NCBI GenBank assembly: GCA_040216735.1
Contig: JAVJOO010000004.1
Span: 495,396-559,395, forward strand
Length of the DNA stretch: 64,000 nt
DNA from: Alphaproteobacteria bacterium
GTDB taxonomy: Bacteria > Pseudomonadota > Alphaproteobacteria > SHVP01
Direction of reading: 5' to 3'
Numbering within the stretch: the first letter of the stretch is position 1; each line of letters opens with the position of its first letter. A program made the translations under genes and the position numbers. Below are positions 39,080-49,496 of the stretch, piece after piece. The notes below the pieces were generated by a model. It was not told the DNA's origin, made no database searches, and saw only the letters and a program-made list of their open reading frames with translations.

Positions 39080-42000
39080 ATGACCCACGCGAAGTTCGTA
39101 CACCTCCACGTCCATACCGCGTTTTCGTTGTCCGAAGGGGCACTCCGCCTCAAAGGGATCGTCGACCTTTGCCAGCGCTTCAAAATGCCAGCGGTCGCCA
39201 TGACCGATACCGGCAATTTGTTTGGTGCCCTGGAGTTTTCGCTCGCCTGTGTCAAAGCCGGTGTGCAACCGATTATCGGCACGGCCCTCGCGGTCGATTT
39301 CTCCGAGGATTCGCGCGACACACGCAAGCCCGAACCGCGACGATTGGTGCTACTCGCCCAAAACGAGACCGGTTACGGGAACCTCCTGAAACTTTCCTCC
39401 AAGTCCTTCATGGACACACCGCCCGGTGAAAGCCCACAGGTCGATTTGGGCACTCTGACGCAGCACGCGTCGGGCCTAATCGCACTAACCGGCGGGCCGG
39501 ACGGTCCCCTCGGGAATCTCTTGGAAGCAGGTCAGAAAGACCGCGCCGAAAACATCTTGCGTCATTTGGCAGGGACCTTTCCGGACCGCCTCTATGCAGA
39601 AGTTCAACGGCACGGCCTCGGCCGCGAACAACGGATTGAGGCCGGGCTGATCGAATTGGCCTACAAGCACAACATTCCCCTGGTCGCGACCAACGAAGCT
39701 TACTTCGCCGATGCCGCGATGTTCGAGGCTCACGACGCGCTGCTTTGCGTCGCTGGGGGGAACTACGTCAGTCAAGGAGATCGCCGCCAGCTCACGCCCG
39801 AACACCGATTCAAATCGCCCGACGAGATGGCGATGCTGTTCAAGGATTTGCCTGAGGCAATCAAGAATACGCTGGTGATCGCCCAACGATGCGCCGTGAT
39901 GTCGCCGATACGTGACCCGATTCTGCCGGCCTTCTCAAAGGATACGGATGAGGCGGATATCCTCAGGAAGCAGTCAGCAGAAGGCCTACAACAGCGCCTC
40001 GAAGAGGCTGTCTTCACGGCGACGATGCCGGCAACCGAGCGCCAGGAGAAGTCTAGCCTTTACCATGAGAAACTCGACTTTGAACTTAATGTCATTATCG
40101 AAATGGGGTTCGCCGGATACTTCCTGATCGTTGCGGACTTCATTCGCTGGGCCAAGGAACGCGGTATTCCGGTTGGGCCTGGGCGCGGTTCAGGCGCCGG
40201 GTCGGTGACAGCGTGGGCCTTAACTATTACCGATCTCGACCCGCTGCGCTTCGGACTCATCTTCGAGCGCTTCCTTAATCCCGATCGTATTTCGATGCCG
40301 GACTTCGACATCGACTTCTGCCAGGACAGGCGAGACGAAGTCATTGAATACGTCCAAGAAAAATACGGCCGCGACCGAGTCGCGCAGATCATTACGTTTG
40401 GAACCCTGCAGGCGCGGGCGGCACTTCGGGACGTTGGGCGCGTCCTTCAACTCCCCTACGGACTGGTGGACCGCATTTGTAAGATGGTCCCCAACAACCC
40501 CGCTAACCCCGTCAAACTAAGCGATGCGGTCGACGGGGAGCCGCGTCTCCAGCACATGCGCCTGAATGAGGACGGCGTCGACAAGCTCCTCGATATCGCC
40601 ATCAAACTCGAAGGGCTGTACCGGCATGCCTCGACCCATGCGGCTGGCGTCGTCATTGGGGACCGGCCACTCGATGAGTTAATCCCGCTCTACCGCGACC
40701 CGCGTTCCGAGATGCCGGTCACCCAATTCCCCATGAAGTATGCCGAGATGTCGGGGCTCGTGAAGTTCGACTTCCTTGGGTTGAAGACTCTGACAGTGAT
40801 CGACAGAGCGCAGAAACTCCTTGCCGAACGCGGCATCGAGATCGACATCGCCCATATCCCGCTGGATGACGAACGGAGTTACGAGATGCTCCAGCGGGCC
40901 GAATCCATCGGCGTCTTTCAGTTTGAGTCGAGCGGGATGCGGGACCTTCTACGTGAGGCCGTACCGACCAACATCGAAGATTTGATCGCCCTCGTGGCCC
41001 TCTACCGGCCTGGCCCGATGGAGAATATTCCGAAGTACATCGCGTGCAAACATGGTCGCGAACAGCCTGAGTTTCTGCACGAGACAATCGAGCCTGTGGT
41101 TCGCGATACCTATGGCGTCATCATCTACCAAGAACAGGTAATGCAGATCGCGCAGGTCTTTGCCGGTTATACGCTAGGGCAAGCTGATCTGTTGCGCCGC
41201 GCGATGGGCAAGAAGATCAAAGAGGAAATGGCCGCGCAACGCGAAGTCTTCGTCAAGGGAGCTGTCGAGCGCGGTGTCGATAACGGTCGGGCGGAGTATG
41301 TGTTCGACCTCGTCGACAAGTTTGCCGGCTACGGGTTCAACAAAGCCCATTCGGCGGGCTATGCGCTGGTCGCGTATCAAACGGCCTGGTTGAAGGCCAA
41401 CCATCCGGTCGAGTTTTTTGCGGCGTCAATGGGACTGGAACTCGCCAACACCGACAAACTCAACGTGTTTCGCAAGGAAATCGCTAGATCCGGTATCGGA
41501 CTCCTCGCGCCCGACATCAATAAATCGGGCGCGAACTTCAGAGTGGAAGAACACGATGGAGTAGGTGCGGTGCGTTATGCCCTGGCCGCCGTCAAGAACG
41601 TCGGCAGGCAAGCCATGGAAGCCGTCGTCGTTGAACGCGAAGCGAACGGACCCTTTCAGTCGTTACTCGATTTCGCCCAACGACTAGACCCCCAGCACGT
41701 GAATAAACGGCAGTTGGAAAACCTGGCGCGCTGCGGCGTATTCGATTCGCTCAATCCGAACCGGGCGCAAGTTTGTGCGGCAGCGGATCTTATCATGCGT
41801 CATGCCTCCCTTGCCGCCGATGAGCGTGACAGTAATCAATCGAGCCTGTTTGGCGGAATCCCGGCTGAATCCAGCGAGCTCCAGCTTCCCAAGGTGCCGC
41901 CCTGGCGCGAAATGGAGGTTTTGCACCAGGAATTCGAGGCAATCGGGTTCTACCTGTCGTCTCACCCGCTGGACAATTACGGCGTGACGCTCGATCGACT

Positions 42001-42550
42001 TGGGGTCACGCGGTACGCCGACCTGGAGAAACGCCTGAACGGCGAAATCAAACGGGTGAAACTCGCCGGAACTGTTGAAGGTCGCCAGGAACGTACCTCC
42101 TCCCGAGGCAATAAATTCGCGTTCGTGCAACTGTCCGACGCGAGCGGCGCGTTCGAGGCAACGGTCTTTTCCGAAGCGTTGTCGGCCCATCGCGATCTAC
42201 TGGAACCTGGTCAAAAGGTGCTTCTGGCCATCGACGCAAAACTCGAAGAAGGACAAATCCGACTCACTACCCAAAGTGTGCAACGTCTCGACGACGCGGC
42301 CGCGCAAAGCGATGTCGGACTGGAAATATTCCTGAAAGCGGAAGCAGCCAAGACGCCCCAAGTCATCACCGACATCCACCAGCATCTCGCGCCGGCTGCC
42401 CAGGGCAGGGGAAGGGTGTGCCTCCATCTGCTCTTAGAAGACCAACTCCGCGAGGTCGACATCGATTTACCCGGGGGCTTCAAAATCACTCCTGAGATCC
42501 GTGCGGAACTGGCCGACGTCGCCGGGGTCGCGCGCTTACAAGAAATCTAG
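39080..42550 (+). CDS. dnaE: DNA polymerase III subunit alpha
   Basis: Replicative polymerase, 1156 aa, full length for the DnaE1 class. The PHP domain is first (VHLHVHTAFSLSEG, H8/H10/H12), then the C-family catalytic core with GPGRGSGAGS near residue 375 and the metal-binding aspartates D408 and D410 in PDFDIDFCQDRRDE. Later come the fingers (LYRPGPMENIPKYI, GYGFNKAHSAGYALVAYQTA), the helix-hairpin-helix region and an OB fold (VKLAGTVEGRQERTS) at about 990-1080. Eleven nt separate it from the following amidase, so the two may be co-transcribed. Confidence 0.97.
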   Translation: MTHAKFVHLHVHTAFSLSEGALRLKGIVDLCQRFKMPAVAMTDTGNLFGALEFSLACVKAGVQPIIGTALAVDFSEDSRDTRKPEPRRLVLLAQNETGYGNLLKLSSKSFMDTPPGESPQVDLGTLTQHASGLIALTGGPDGPLGNLLEAGQKDRAENILRHLAGTFPDRLYAEVQRHGLGREQRIEAGLIELAYKHNIPLVATNEAYFADAAMFEAHDALLCVAGGNYVSQGDRRQLTPEHRFKSPDEMAMLFKDLPEAIKNTLVIAQRCAVMSPIRDPILPAFSKDTDEADILRKQSAEGLQQRLEEAVFTATMPATERQEKSSLYHEKLDFELNVIIEMGFAGYFLIVADFIRWAKERGIPVGPGRGSGAGSVTAWALTITDLDPLRFGLIFERFLNPDRISMPDFDIDFCQDRRDEVIEYVQEKYGRDRVAQIITFGTLQARAALRDVGRVLQLPYGLVDRICKMVPNNPANPVKLSDAVDGEPRLQHMRLNEDGVDKLLDIAIKLEGLYRHASTHAAGVVIGDRPLDELIPLYRDPRSEMPVTQFPMKYAEMSGLVKFDFLGLKTLTVIDRAQKLLAERGIEIDIAHIPLDDERSYEMLQRAESIGVFQFESSGMRDLLREAVPTNIEDLIALVALYRPGPMENIPKYIACKHGREQPEFLHETIEPVVRDTYGVIIYQEQVMQIAQVFAGYTLGQADLLRRAMGKKIKEEMAAQREVFVKGAVERGVDNGRAEYVFDLVDKFAGYGFNKAHSAGYALVAYQTAWLKANHPVEFFAASMGLELANTDKLNVFRKEIARSGIGLLAPDINKSGANFRVEEHDGVGAVRYALAAVKNVGRQAMEAVVVEREANGPFQSLLDFAQRLDPQHVNKRQLENLARCGVFDSLNPNRAQVCAAADLIMRHASLAADERDSNQSSLFGGIPAESSELQLPKVPPWREMEVLHQEFEAIGFYLSSHPLDNYGVTLDRLGVTRYADLEKRLNGEIKRVKLAGTVEGRQERTSSRGNKFAFVQLSDASGAFEATVFSEALSAHRDLLEPGQKVLLAIDAKLEEGQIRLTTQSVQRLDDAAAQSDVGLEIFLKAEAAKTPQVITDIHQHLAPAAQGRGRVCLHLLLEDQLREVDIDLPGGFKITPEIRAELADVAGVARLQEI

Positions 42551-42561
42551 TCGGTCGCATC

Positions 42562-43851
42562 GTGCTGGCGGCCGATCCCGGTTCGATCGCGACACTTGTT
42601 GCGGACATGCAAACTGGAAGGTTGGACCCCCAGGCACTAGTTGAGAAGTTTCTTACCCGGATCGAAAAGGCGGACCCAGAGATACGCGCCTGGCGCGTTG
42701 TCCTCGCCGAGGAAGCCCGCAAGAAAGCAGCGCAACTGAAGCGAATCGCCGACCCTAAGAAGTATCCCTTGTTCGGCCTGCCCGTCGGGATCAAAGACAT
42801 TATCGATGTTGCCGGTGTACCGACACGCAATGGCAGCCCAACGTGCAAGGACGCGCCGCTCGCAAACATGGATGCGGCGGTCGTGACTGATCTCCGGGTT
42901 GCGGGGGCCATTATTCTCGGGAAGACGCACACCACCGAATTCGCTCATTTCGGGGGGCCGTATCCCACCCGAAACCCTTACGACCTCGCCCGAACGCCGG
43001 GCGGGTCCAGCGCGGGATCCGGTGCCGCCGTTGCTTCGGGGATGGTCCCGGCGGCGTTGGGGACACAAACGGCGGGTTCGGTGAACCGTCCTGCAGCCTA
43101 TTGCGGCATTGGCGCTTTCAAGCCGAGTAGCCGAAGCCTTTCAGGTCACGGCGTCACAGCCTTTTCCCCCCGTTTCGATACGATCGGAACCTTTGGGTAC
43201 CGGGCGCAAGACGCGGCCTACCTGTATGGTGCGTTGGCACCGGCGTTCGCGGCAACAGACACAGGCAAGTCGATCGCCAGACTTTTGGCCATCGACGACC
43301 CTCTGTATGCGGCTGCCGATGCCGAGATCTTGGCAGGCTTCGATAACGCCCTAACTCGCCTAGCCGAGACCGGTACAGAAGTCAGCCGTCTGCGGTCACC
43401 TTTCCCGTTTGACGACCTCTTGGCCGCCCACAAAACGGTCAGCGAATATGAGCTCGGATGGGGCCAAGGACGGCTCCTCGACGCGCAAAAAGGAACGGTC
43501 AACGCGCTTTTGATAGAGGCAATCGAACGTGGGCGCGGGACTCCCGCAAGCGACTATCAGGACGCCCTTCGGCTCCTTGTTCGCGGCGCACAGGTATTTT
43601 GGGAGTGTTTCGGACCAAACGACGTGATTGTCGCGCCTGCGGTACCAAACCCGGTCCCGCTGGGTCGGGCAACTGGCGACCCCAGCTTCATCACGCCGTT
43701 TACGACGTTGGGCGGCCCCATCGTGACCGTCCCGTCGCATTTGTCGGCCCTCGGGCTTCCCGAAAGCGTTCTGTTATGCGCGCGACCGGGTACCGACCTT
43801 TGGCTCGCCGGTAAGTTAGTTGTGCTGGAAACGGCCATTCGACAGCTCTAA
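42562..43851 (+). CDS. amidase signature family enzyme (third in window)
   Basis: 429 aa amidase, distantly related to the tandem pair at 3.0-5.8 kb. Catalytic set intact: K78 in LPVGIKDI, cis-serine S149 in TPGGSSAG, nucleophile S173 in GTQTAGSVNRPA, again 24 residues apart. The GGSSAGSGAAVA and GTQTAGS forms place it in another subgroup than the pair, nearer to GatA/AtzE-like single amidases; the residue after GSV is Asn where Ile is more usual. No gatB or gatC is nearby. GTG start, 11 nt after dnaE. Substrate unknown. Confidence 0.88.
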   Translation: MLAADPGSIATLVADMQTGRLDPQALVEKFLTRIEKADPEIRAWRVVLAEEARKKAAQLKRIADPKKYPLFGLPVGIKDIIDVAGVPTRNGSPTCKDAPLANMDAAVVTDLRVAGAIILGKTHTTEFAHFGGPYPTRNPYDLARTPGGSSAGSGAAVASGMVPAALGTQTAGSVNRPAAYCGIGAFKPSSRSLSGHGVTAFSPRFDTIGTFGYRAQDAAYLYGALAPAFAATDTGKSIARLLAIDDPLYAAADAEILAGFDNALTRLAETGTEVSRLRSPFPFDDLLAAHKTVSEYELGWGQGRLLDAQKGTVNALLIEAIERGRGTPASDYQDALRLLVRGAQVFWECFGPNDVIVAPAVPNPVPLGRATGDPSFITPFTTLGGPIVTVPSHLSALGLPESVLLCARPGTDLWLAGKLVVLETAIRQL

Positions 43852-43863
43852 CGCCGCGCTGCC

Positions 43864-44184
43864 TTAAGTCGGCTTGCCGGTGGCCTTCCCGAGGTAGGTC
43901 TCGATGATCGAGTCGACCCGACGGTCTGTTTCGGCGAACGGGGCGTGCATGACCTTCTTCATCATGGTTTCCCGCTCTCGGTCCAGTTCCTCGGCAAACG
44001 GGCCGGTCGGCACAAACCGATCGATCTCGCTGCGGTCGATTTCGAGTTTTTCACAAACCACGCGCTCGAGAATGAGAAGGCGATCTTTGACGATCCACAG
44101 CTCGGCGAGAAGCTCCGTGTTCATCCGCAGCAGTTCATCGACATAGGGTGCATCGAAAAAACGGTCCTGTTTGGAATTGCTCAC
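43864..44184 (-). CDS. small hypothetical protein paired with methyltransferase, 106 aa
   Basis: Not recognised. Soluble, highly charged and mostly helical: DELLRMNTELLAELWIVKDR (residues 16-35) begins a probable coiled-coil helix, followed by VVCEKLEIDRSEIDRF and RERETMMKKVMHAPF. The GTG at 44184 has AAGG 8 nt upstream; a GTG at 44199 would overlap the methyltransferase stop (GTGA) but lacks a site. Either way it is translated right behind the methyltransferase and is likely its partner or regulator (inference). It converges on the amidase with 12 nt between the stops. Confidence 0.65.
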   Translation of the reverse strand: MSNSKQDRFFDAPYVDELLRMNTELLAELWIVKDRLLILERVVCEKLEIDRSEIDRFVPTGPFAEELDRERETMMKKVMHAPFAETDRRVDSIIETYLGKATGKPT

Positions 44185-44195
44185 GCTGCGCGCCT

Positions 44196-45305
44196 TCACT
44201 CGGGTTTCGTTCCGACAGTCACGTAGGGGTATTTGTTGCGTTCGTGGAAAGCTTTCTCGCGGATGTTTTCGAATCCGATCTTTGCCATTTCTTTGCCCCA
44301 ATTTGAGGCGCAGGAAACACTGAAGTAGGGTTCCCCGTGATGTAGCGATTCCCAGTCCATAATGACCGATTGAAACAGGTCGACTTCCTTGAACGGCGGC
44401 GGGTCGACGATGAGAAGAGAACCGCCGGGCCGCAATATCCTGTACATCTCCTCAAGAACCCGCAGGGTCTCGGCCCGTGGCAACTCATGAAAAAAGGCAA
44501 AGCTGATCGCGGCATCCATGCTATTGGCCGCTTCCCCCGTGTCGTGGGCCAACCTCTGTTTGAACTGAATACCGGCACCTAATCGATTGCTGATTCGGTA
44601 ACCATGGCGCAACTGCGTTTCCGACAAATCCGACCCGATCAACTCGGCATCGGGAAACACGTCGCGCGCGGCTAGCAAAGTGCCTCCGGTTCCACAACCG
44701 ACTTCGTAGATGCGTGGGTACTCGCCCTTGGGCAATTGTCCGAATAGCTCTTGCCGGGAGAACCGCGTTTGTTGGCCGCTTTCAACCACGGCATACCCGC
44801 CGTAGCGAAAGACGTTCGGGCCAAACGCGTACTGAAACATTTCGCCGTAAAGATCGTAGCCATCCCAACCCCCTGGCTGGGTATGCCATTCGACGGGGTA
44901 GTACCTAGGTTTCGGCAGGTCGGGCAGGAGGTCGAGGGACGTTCGCCCGTCATTATCAGTATCGGCGGCGCGTACCGCCTCGATCTCCGAGCGGCATTCC
45001 TCAACCGCACAAATGCCCCGGATGAAGATCTCGTGGCCACCGACATACTGATAGAAGCGCTCAAAGCGGTAGGCATCCGAACGCTCGGCCACGCGGCTCG
45101 CGTCCCGGACCAGTTTCATCCACGCCCGGTAGGAAGCGTCGGGCATCGATTTCGCTCTGGTACTCATAGACCGGGCGTCGGCATCGCGCTCAAAATCGTC
45201 CCGCGCGCGGGCACGCAGCCCATCGGACGCAATTCCGCGCAAATGTCCTAAAAACTGCATCCCTGCGCGGCCGCGTTGTGAGAGGCGAACCTGAGGCTGT
45301 CCCAT
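44196..45305 (-). CDS. class I SAM-dependent methyltransferase with N-terminal extension
   Basis: 369 aa. The methyltransferase core begins near residue 195 with motif I IYEVGCGTGGTLLAAR, the acidic residue in LIGSDLSETQL, then SFAFFHELPRAETLRVL and LRPGGSLLIVDPPPF. The first ~190 residues are not a family I can name; they are helical and charged, then hold RYYPVEWHTQPGGWDGYDLYG (split as PRYYPVEWHT and GGWDGYDLYG) and FRYGGYAVVESG, which look like a lid or substrate region. The ATG has GGAGGA upstream. Divergent from rpsB and followed by the 106 aa gene. Substrate unknown. Confidence 0.8.
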   Translation of the reverse strand: MGQPQVRLSQRGRAGMQFLGHLRGIASDGLRARARDDFERDADARSMSTRAKSMPDASYRAWMKLVRDASRVAERSDAYRFERFYQYVGGHEIFIRGICAVEECRSEIEAVRAADTDNDGRTSLDLLPDLPKPRYYPVEWHTQPGGWDGYDLYGEMFQYAFGPNVFRYGGYAVVESGQQTRFSRQELFGQLPKGEYPRIYEVGCGTGGTLLAARDVFPDAELIGSDLSETQLRHGYRISNRLGAGIQFKQRLAHDTGEAANSMDAAISFAFFHELPRAETLRVLEEMYRILRPGGSLLIVDPPPFKEVDLFQSVIMDWESLHHGEPYFSVSCASNWGKEMAKIGFENIREKAFHERNKYPYVTVGTKPE

Positions 45306-45535
45306 CCTGTCCTCCAGGGTTGTGGGGGTCGAAATCTACCATGGATTGGCCCACCAAACCCACTGTAGGCCTTGCCAAAGGTCCCTGAGAGGGCTATCTA
45401 GCGCGCTGTTACATTCAATCAAACCCCTCACGCAGGTTCGCGGTTCGAAGCGCCTTACATAGCTTCTTGCCGCTCCGGTGTTCGGCCAATCGGTCGGGCT
45501 CAAGACTTGCGGCGGACTAACCGGAGAAGAAATCG

Positions 45536-46318
45536 ATGGCACTCCCGACCTTTACTATGCGTCAACTCCTAGAAGCTGGCGTCCATTTCGGGCATCAAAC
45601 CCGGCGTTGGAACCCTAAAATGCAGCCGTATATCTTCGGCGAGCGCAACGGGGTCCACATCCTCGATCTCCAGCAGACCGTGCCGATGCTTTATGCGGCG
45701 ATGCAAGCTGTGCGCGATGTTGCTGCGGGTGGTGGTCGCGTCCTGTTTGTGGGCACCAAACGGCAGGCCTCCGAGGCAATCCGGGACGCAGCGAAACGTT
45801 GCGGCCAGTACTACGTCGATCATCGGTGGCTGGGCGGCATGCTGACGAACTGGAAAACGATTTCAGTATCGATCAAACGCCTGCGCGAAATTGAAGCGCA
45901 GCTGAATGAGGGCGGCACCGGCCTAACCAAAAAGGAAACCCTGAGCCTACAGCGCCACCGCGACAAACTGGAGCGGGCTCTGGGTGGCATCAAGGATATG
46001 GGCGGCTTGCCCGACATGCTGGTTGTCATCGACACCAACAAGGAAGAAATCGCCGTCGGTGAGGCCGCCAAGCTGGGTATACCGGTGGCCGCAACGCTCG
46101 ACAGCAATTGCGATCCGGCGAATATCGCCTATCCGGTGCCGGGCAACGACGATGCCCTGCGCGCAATCAATCTCTACTTGGAGCTGATTTCCGGTGCGAT
46201 TTTGGACGGCATTCAGGTTGAAATGACCGCCCGCGGCGAAGACATCGGCGCCCTTGTCGAGGCCCCGATCGAAGAAGTCCTGGCTGCCGAGGCTCCCGCA
46301 GCGGGCACACCTGCGTAG
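45536..46318 (+). CDS. rpsB: 30S ribosomal protein S2
   Basis: 260 aa. Starts [20 protein letters not shown]; contains [20 protein letters not shown] (20 residues) and the second signature [14 protein letters not shown]-terminal Ala/Glu/Pro-rich tail of about 25 residues is normal for the group. The ATG has GGAGAAG upstream. It lies 230 nt from the divergent methyltransferase and heads the rpsB-tsf unit. Confidence 0.98.
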   Translation: MALPTFTMRQLLEAGVHFGHQTRRWNPKMQPYIFGERNGVHILDLQQTVPMLYAAMQAVRDVAAGGGRVLFVGTKRQASEAIRDAAKRCGQYYVDHRWLGGMLTNWKTISVSIKRLREIEAQLNEGGTGLTKKETLSLQRHRDKLERALGGIKDMGGLPDMLVVIDTNKEEIAVGEAAKLGIPVAATLDSNCDPANIAYPVPGNDDALRAINLYLELISGAILDGIQVEMTARGEDIGALVEAPIEEVLAAEAPAAGTPA

Positions 46319-46321
46319 GAA

Positions 46322-46345
46322 AAGATTGAGTGATTACTTAATCTT
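46322..46345 (+). promoter_or_regulatory. AT-rich hairpin between rpsB and tsf
   Basis: AAGATTGAGT (46322-46331) pairs with ACTTAATCTT (46336-46345) over 10 bp with one G-U pair and a GATT loop. No T-run follows. A partial terminator or mRNA-stability element between these two genes would fit the known need for different S2 and EF-Ts levels (inference). Confidence 0.5.
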
Positions 46346-46374
46346 ATAGAATAACCCTACCAGAGGAGATTAAT

Positions 46375-47301
46375 ATGGCTGAGATCACAGCAAAACTTGT
46401 CAAAGACCTGCGCGAACGAACCGGCGCCGGCATGATGGATTGCAAGAAAGCCCTGACCGAGTCGGACGGGGAAATCGAGGCTGCCGTCGATTGGTTGCGG
46501 ACCAAGGGACTTGCCGCCGCCGCGAAAAAGGCCGGTCGCGTTGCAGCCGAAGGACTGGTCGGCGTGTCGACGTCGCAAAAGGTCGGCGCCATTGTCGAAC
46601 TCAACGCCGAAACGGATTTCGTCGCCCGCAACGAAGCCTTCCAACAACTGGTTACGACTGTTGCAGGGGTTGCCCTGGAAAACAGCGGAGAGCTCGCAAC
46701 GGTGATGGCAGCGCCATTTCCCGATGCCGGCCGCAATGTGGGCGACCACATCACCCATCTCATCGCGACCATCGGCGAGAACATGACCCTACGCCGGACC
46801 CAGGCAATCAAGGTCGAAAACGGGGTCGTGAGCAGTTATGTCCACAATGCGCTAGCCCCTGGACTGGGTCGGATCGGCGTAATCGTCGGCCTGGAGTCCG
46901 GCGGCGATGCCGCAAAACTTGACGAAGTCGGCAAACAAATAGCCATGCACATCGCAGCAACGGCACCGCTGGCCCTGTCTCGCGACGACCTGGACCCTAG
47001 TTTCGTCGAGAAGGAGCGCAACGTCCTTATCGAACAAGCGCGCGAATCGGGTAAACCGGACAACATTATTGAAAAGATGATCGAGGGGCGGCTGCGCAAG
47101 TACTTCGAAGAGGTTTGCCTCCTCGATCAAGTCTTCGTCATTGACGGTGAAACCCGAGTTTCGAAGGTTCTGGAAGCGGCGGGCAAAGACTGCGGTGGCC
47201 CCGTCACCTTGACTGGTTTCGTTCGCTTTCAGCTAGGCGAGGGTATCGAAAAGGAAGCCAGCGACTTTGCGGCCGAGGTCGCGGCCACGGCCGCACGCTG
47301 A
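46375..47301 (+). CDS. tsf: translation elongation factor Ts
   Basis: Exchanges GDP for GTP on EF-Tu. 308 aa. N-terminal UBA-like part with [20 protein letters not shown] (20 residues, 8-27), then the [10 protein letters not shown] motif (about 80-90) in the core and the second core repeat to the end. Good GAGGAG ribosome-binding site before the ATG. Separated from rpsB by 56 nt holding a hairpin. Confidence 0.98.
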   Translation: MAEITAKLVKDLRERTGAGMMDCKKALTESDGEIEAAVDWLRTKGLAAAAKKAGRVAAEGLVGVSTSQKVGAIVELNAETDFVARNEAFQQLVTTVAGVALENSGELATVMAAPFPDAGRNVGDHITHLIATIGENMTLRRTQAIKVENGVVSSYVHNALAPGLGRIGVIVGLESGGDAAKLDEVGKQIAMHIAATAPLALSRDDLDPSFVEKERNVLIEQARESGKPDNIIEKMIEGRLRKYFEEVCLLDQVFVIDGETRVSKVLEAAGKDCGGPVTLTGFVRFQLGEGIEKEASDFAAEVAATAAR

Positions 47302-47447
47302 ACAGGCAAAAAGCAGTGTTCGCAGCCCTTTACCGTGTGTCTTGAGGTTTCTCCGCTACTAGATTTGGTGTATCCTTAGCCGCTAGGCGGTGTCGTCGGG
47401 TTCTCCGGCGCCCCGCTGGTCCCCCTTGCCCTGATGCGGTGCCACCC

Positions 47448-48218
47448 ATGAACCTTGCGCCCAAGTACCGCCGTGTCCTCCTAAAGATCTCTGGCGAAGC
47501 GCTCATGGGCGATCAGCAGTTCGGGATCGACTGGAAGACGGTGCATCGCATCGCCGAAGAGGTTGAGGCGGTGCGAAAAATGGAGGTCCAGGTTTGCCTC
47601 GTCATCGGCGCCGGCAACATCTTTCGTGGCGCCGCCGCCGCCAAAGAAGGGATGGAGCGGGCGGGCGCCGATTATATGGGCATGCTGGCGACCGTGATTA
47701 ACGCGCTAGCAATGCAGCACGCTCTGGAGGATCGCGGGGTTCCGACACGCGTCATGTCGGCCATTCCGATGCAATCAGTGTGCGAACCATATATCCGGCG
47801 CAAGGGAATTAGGCACCTGGAACTCGGCAGAGTCGTGATCTTTGCCGCAGGCACCGGCAACCCATATTTCACAACCGACACCGCAGCCGCCTTACGCGCT
47901 GCGGAGATGGGTTGCGACGCTCTCCTAAAGGGCACGCAAGTCGATGGTGTCTACACGGCAGACCCCCGACTGGACGAAACGGCTGAGCGCTACGAGTCGC
48001 TTTCGTACCTCGAAGTCCTCGCCAAGGACCTTAAGGTTATGGATGCCGCAGCGATTACATTGGCGCGCGATAGCGACATCCCAATCTTGGTGCTCAATAT
48101 CCATGAACCGGGTGCTTTCGCTTCGGTCGTTGGCGGAGAGGGAGAAAGCACGATGATCTGGAGCGGCGCCAAGTCGGCCATCATTTCAGGAGGAAAAAAT
48201 GTCCGAACCAGATACTGA
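47448..48218 (+). CDS. pyrH: UMP kinase
   Basis: Phosphorylates UMP to UDP; hexameric amino-acid-kinase fold. 256 aa from the ATG at 47448. Motifs: [15 protein letters not shown] at residues 6-20, [10 protein letters not shown] (about 54-63), [19 protein letters not shown] (about 136-154) and [18 protein letters not shown] three codons upstream is possible. 146 nt after tsf, so it may have its own promoter; it overlaps frr by 20 nt. Confidence 0.97.
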   Translation: MNLAPKYRRVLLKISGEALMGDQQFGIDWKTVHRIAEEVEAVRKMEVQVCLVIGAGNIFRGAAAAKEGMERAGADYMGMLATVINALAMQHALEDRGVPTRVMSAIPMQSVCEPYIRRKGIRHLELGRVVIFAAGTGNPYFTTDTAAALRAAEMGCDALLKGTQVDGVYTADPRLDETAERYESLSYLEVLAKDLKVMDAAAITLARDSDIPILVLNIHEPGAFASVVGGEGESTMIWSGAKSAIISGGKNVRTRY

Positions 48219-48756
48219 AGACTGGGAGCGCCGGATGCACGGCGCTATCGATGTATTAAAGCAAGAGTTTGGCGGCCTGCGCACCGGTCGCGCGTCCGCT
48301 TCCCTTCTCGAACCGGTGAAAGTCGATGCCTACGGCGCTGAAATGCCGCTTAACCAAGTCGGGACTATCAGCGTTCCGGAACCCCGGATGGTAACTGTAC
48401 AGGTCTGGGATAAGTCGATGGTGAGTTCGGTCGAAAAAGCCATACGAAACGCCGGGTTAGGCCTGAACCCGGCGGCGGACGGGCAACTGGTTCGCGTTCC
48501 CATCCCCGAATTGACCGCAGAACGCCGCCAAGAAATGGCCAAGATTGCCGGCAAATATGCCGAGCAAGCGCGCATATCGGTCCGCAACGTTCGGCGGCAT
48601 AGCATGGACGAGCTTAAGCGTATGGAAAAAGAGGGCGACCTGTCGGAAGACGATCACAAGGTTTACGCCGACGAAGTACAGACCATCACCGACAAAACAA
48701 TCGGCGAAATCGACGAATTGTTCGCCAACAAACAATCCGAAATCACCCAGGTCTGA
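48199..48756 (+). CDS. frr: ribosome recycling factor
   Basis: Splits post-termination ribosomes with EF-G. 185 aa. Typical two-domain shape: [15 protein letters not shown] (about 26-40), [18 protein letters not shown], and the C-terminal helix with [17 protein letters not shown] (about 127-143). A perfect AGGAGG lies 5 nt before the ATG, inside pyrH, letting it start within the previous gene. Its TGA overlaps the uppS ATG. Confidence 0.98.
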   Translation: MSEPDTEDWERRMHGAIDVLKQEFGGLRTGRASASLLEPVKVDAYGAEMPLNQVGTISVPEPRMVTVQVWDKSMVSSVEKAIRNAGLGLNPAADGQLVRVPIPELTAERRQEMAKIAGKYAEQARISVRNVRRHSMDELKRMEKEGDLSEDDHKVYADEVQTITDKTIGEIDELFANKQSEITQV

Positions 48757-49490
48757 TGGCCGTTGCGCCCGCATATGAAGAGCCGGCCCATCCGCCGACC
48801 CATGTCGCGATCATCATGGACGGCAACGGGCGCTGGGCGAAAGCCCGGGGTTTGCCGAGATTCGCCGGCCATGAACGCGGGGCAGAGGCAGTCCGGGAAG
48901 CCGTTGAGGGCGCCGGCAACCTCGGAATTCGCTATCTGACTCTCTATGCGTTCTCTTCGGAGAATTGGAAACGGCCTGAGCGGGAGGTCAACGATCTCAT
49001 GGGCCTCCTTAGGGTCTATGTGAAGCGTGAACTAGCCGATTTGCACCGGAATAACGTGCGTCTGCGGTTTATCGGCGACCACACCGTGCTTCCGCAAGAT
49101 ATCCAGCACCTGATCGAAGGCGCCGAAGAACAGACCCGCGAAAACGGCGGGCTCAACCTCGTGATCGCACTCAACTATGGCGGCCACCATGAGATCGTCA
49201 ACGCATGCCGCGCCCTAGCCAGGGATGCATCGGGGGGGCGAATCGCAATTGAGGATATCGACGAAGCTGCGTTTGTCGACCGACTGGACACCAAGGGCAT
49301 CCCCGACCCGGACCTGTTGATCCGAACCAGCGGCGAAAAGCGTTTGAGCAATTTTTTGCTTTGGCAGTTGGCCTACAGCGAACTGATGTTTGTCGACACG
49401 CTGTGGCCCGACTTCACCAAAGAACACCTCGCACTCGCGGTCGCGGATTACCAACAACGTGAACGCCGCTACGGCGCAACGACGGCCTAG
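48756..49490 (+). CDS. uppS: di-trans,poly-cis-undecaprenyl-diphosphate synthase
   Basis: Makes the C55 isoprenoid carrier for cell-wall and O-antigen synthesis. 244 aa. P-loop-like [21 protein letters not shown] split as [10 protein letters not shown] (D22) and [21 protein letters not shown] (about 66-76), and the C-terminal [20 protein letters not shown] (about 188-207). Starts overlapping frr by one base; cdsA follows after 6 nt. Confidence 0.97.
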   Translation: MAVAPAYEEPAHPPTHVAIIMDGNGRWAKARGLPRFAGHERGAEAVREAVEGAGNLGIRYLTLYAFSSENWKRPEREVNDLMGLLRVYVKRELADLHRNNVRLRFIGDHTVLPQDIQHLIEGAEEQTRENGGLNLVIALNYGGHHEIVNACRALARDASGGRIAIEDIDEAAFVDRLDTKGIPDPDLLIRTSGEKRLSNFLLWQLAYSELMFVDTLWPDFTKEHLALAVADYQQRERRYGATTA

Positions 49491-49496
49491 ACGCGC

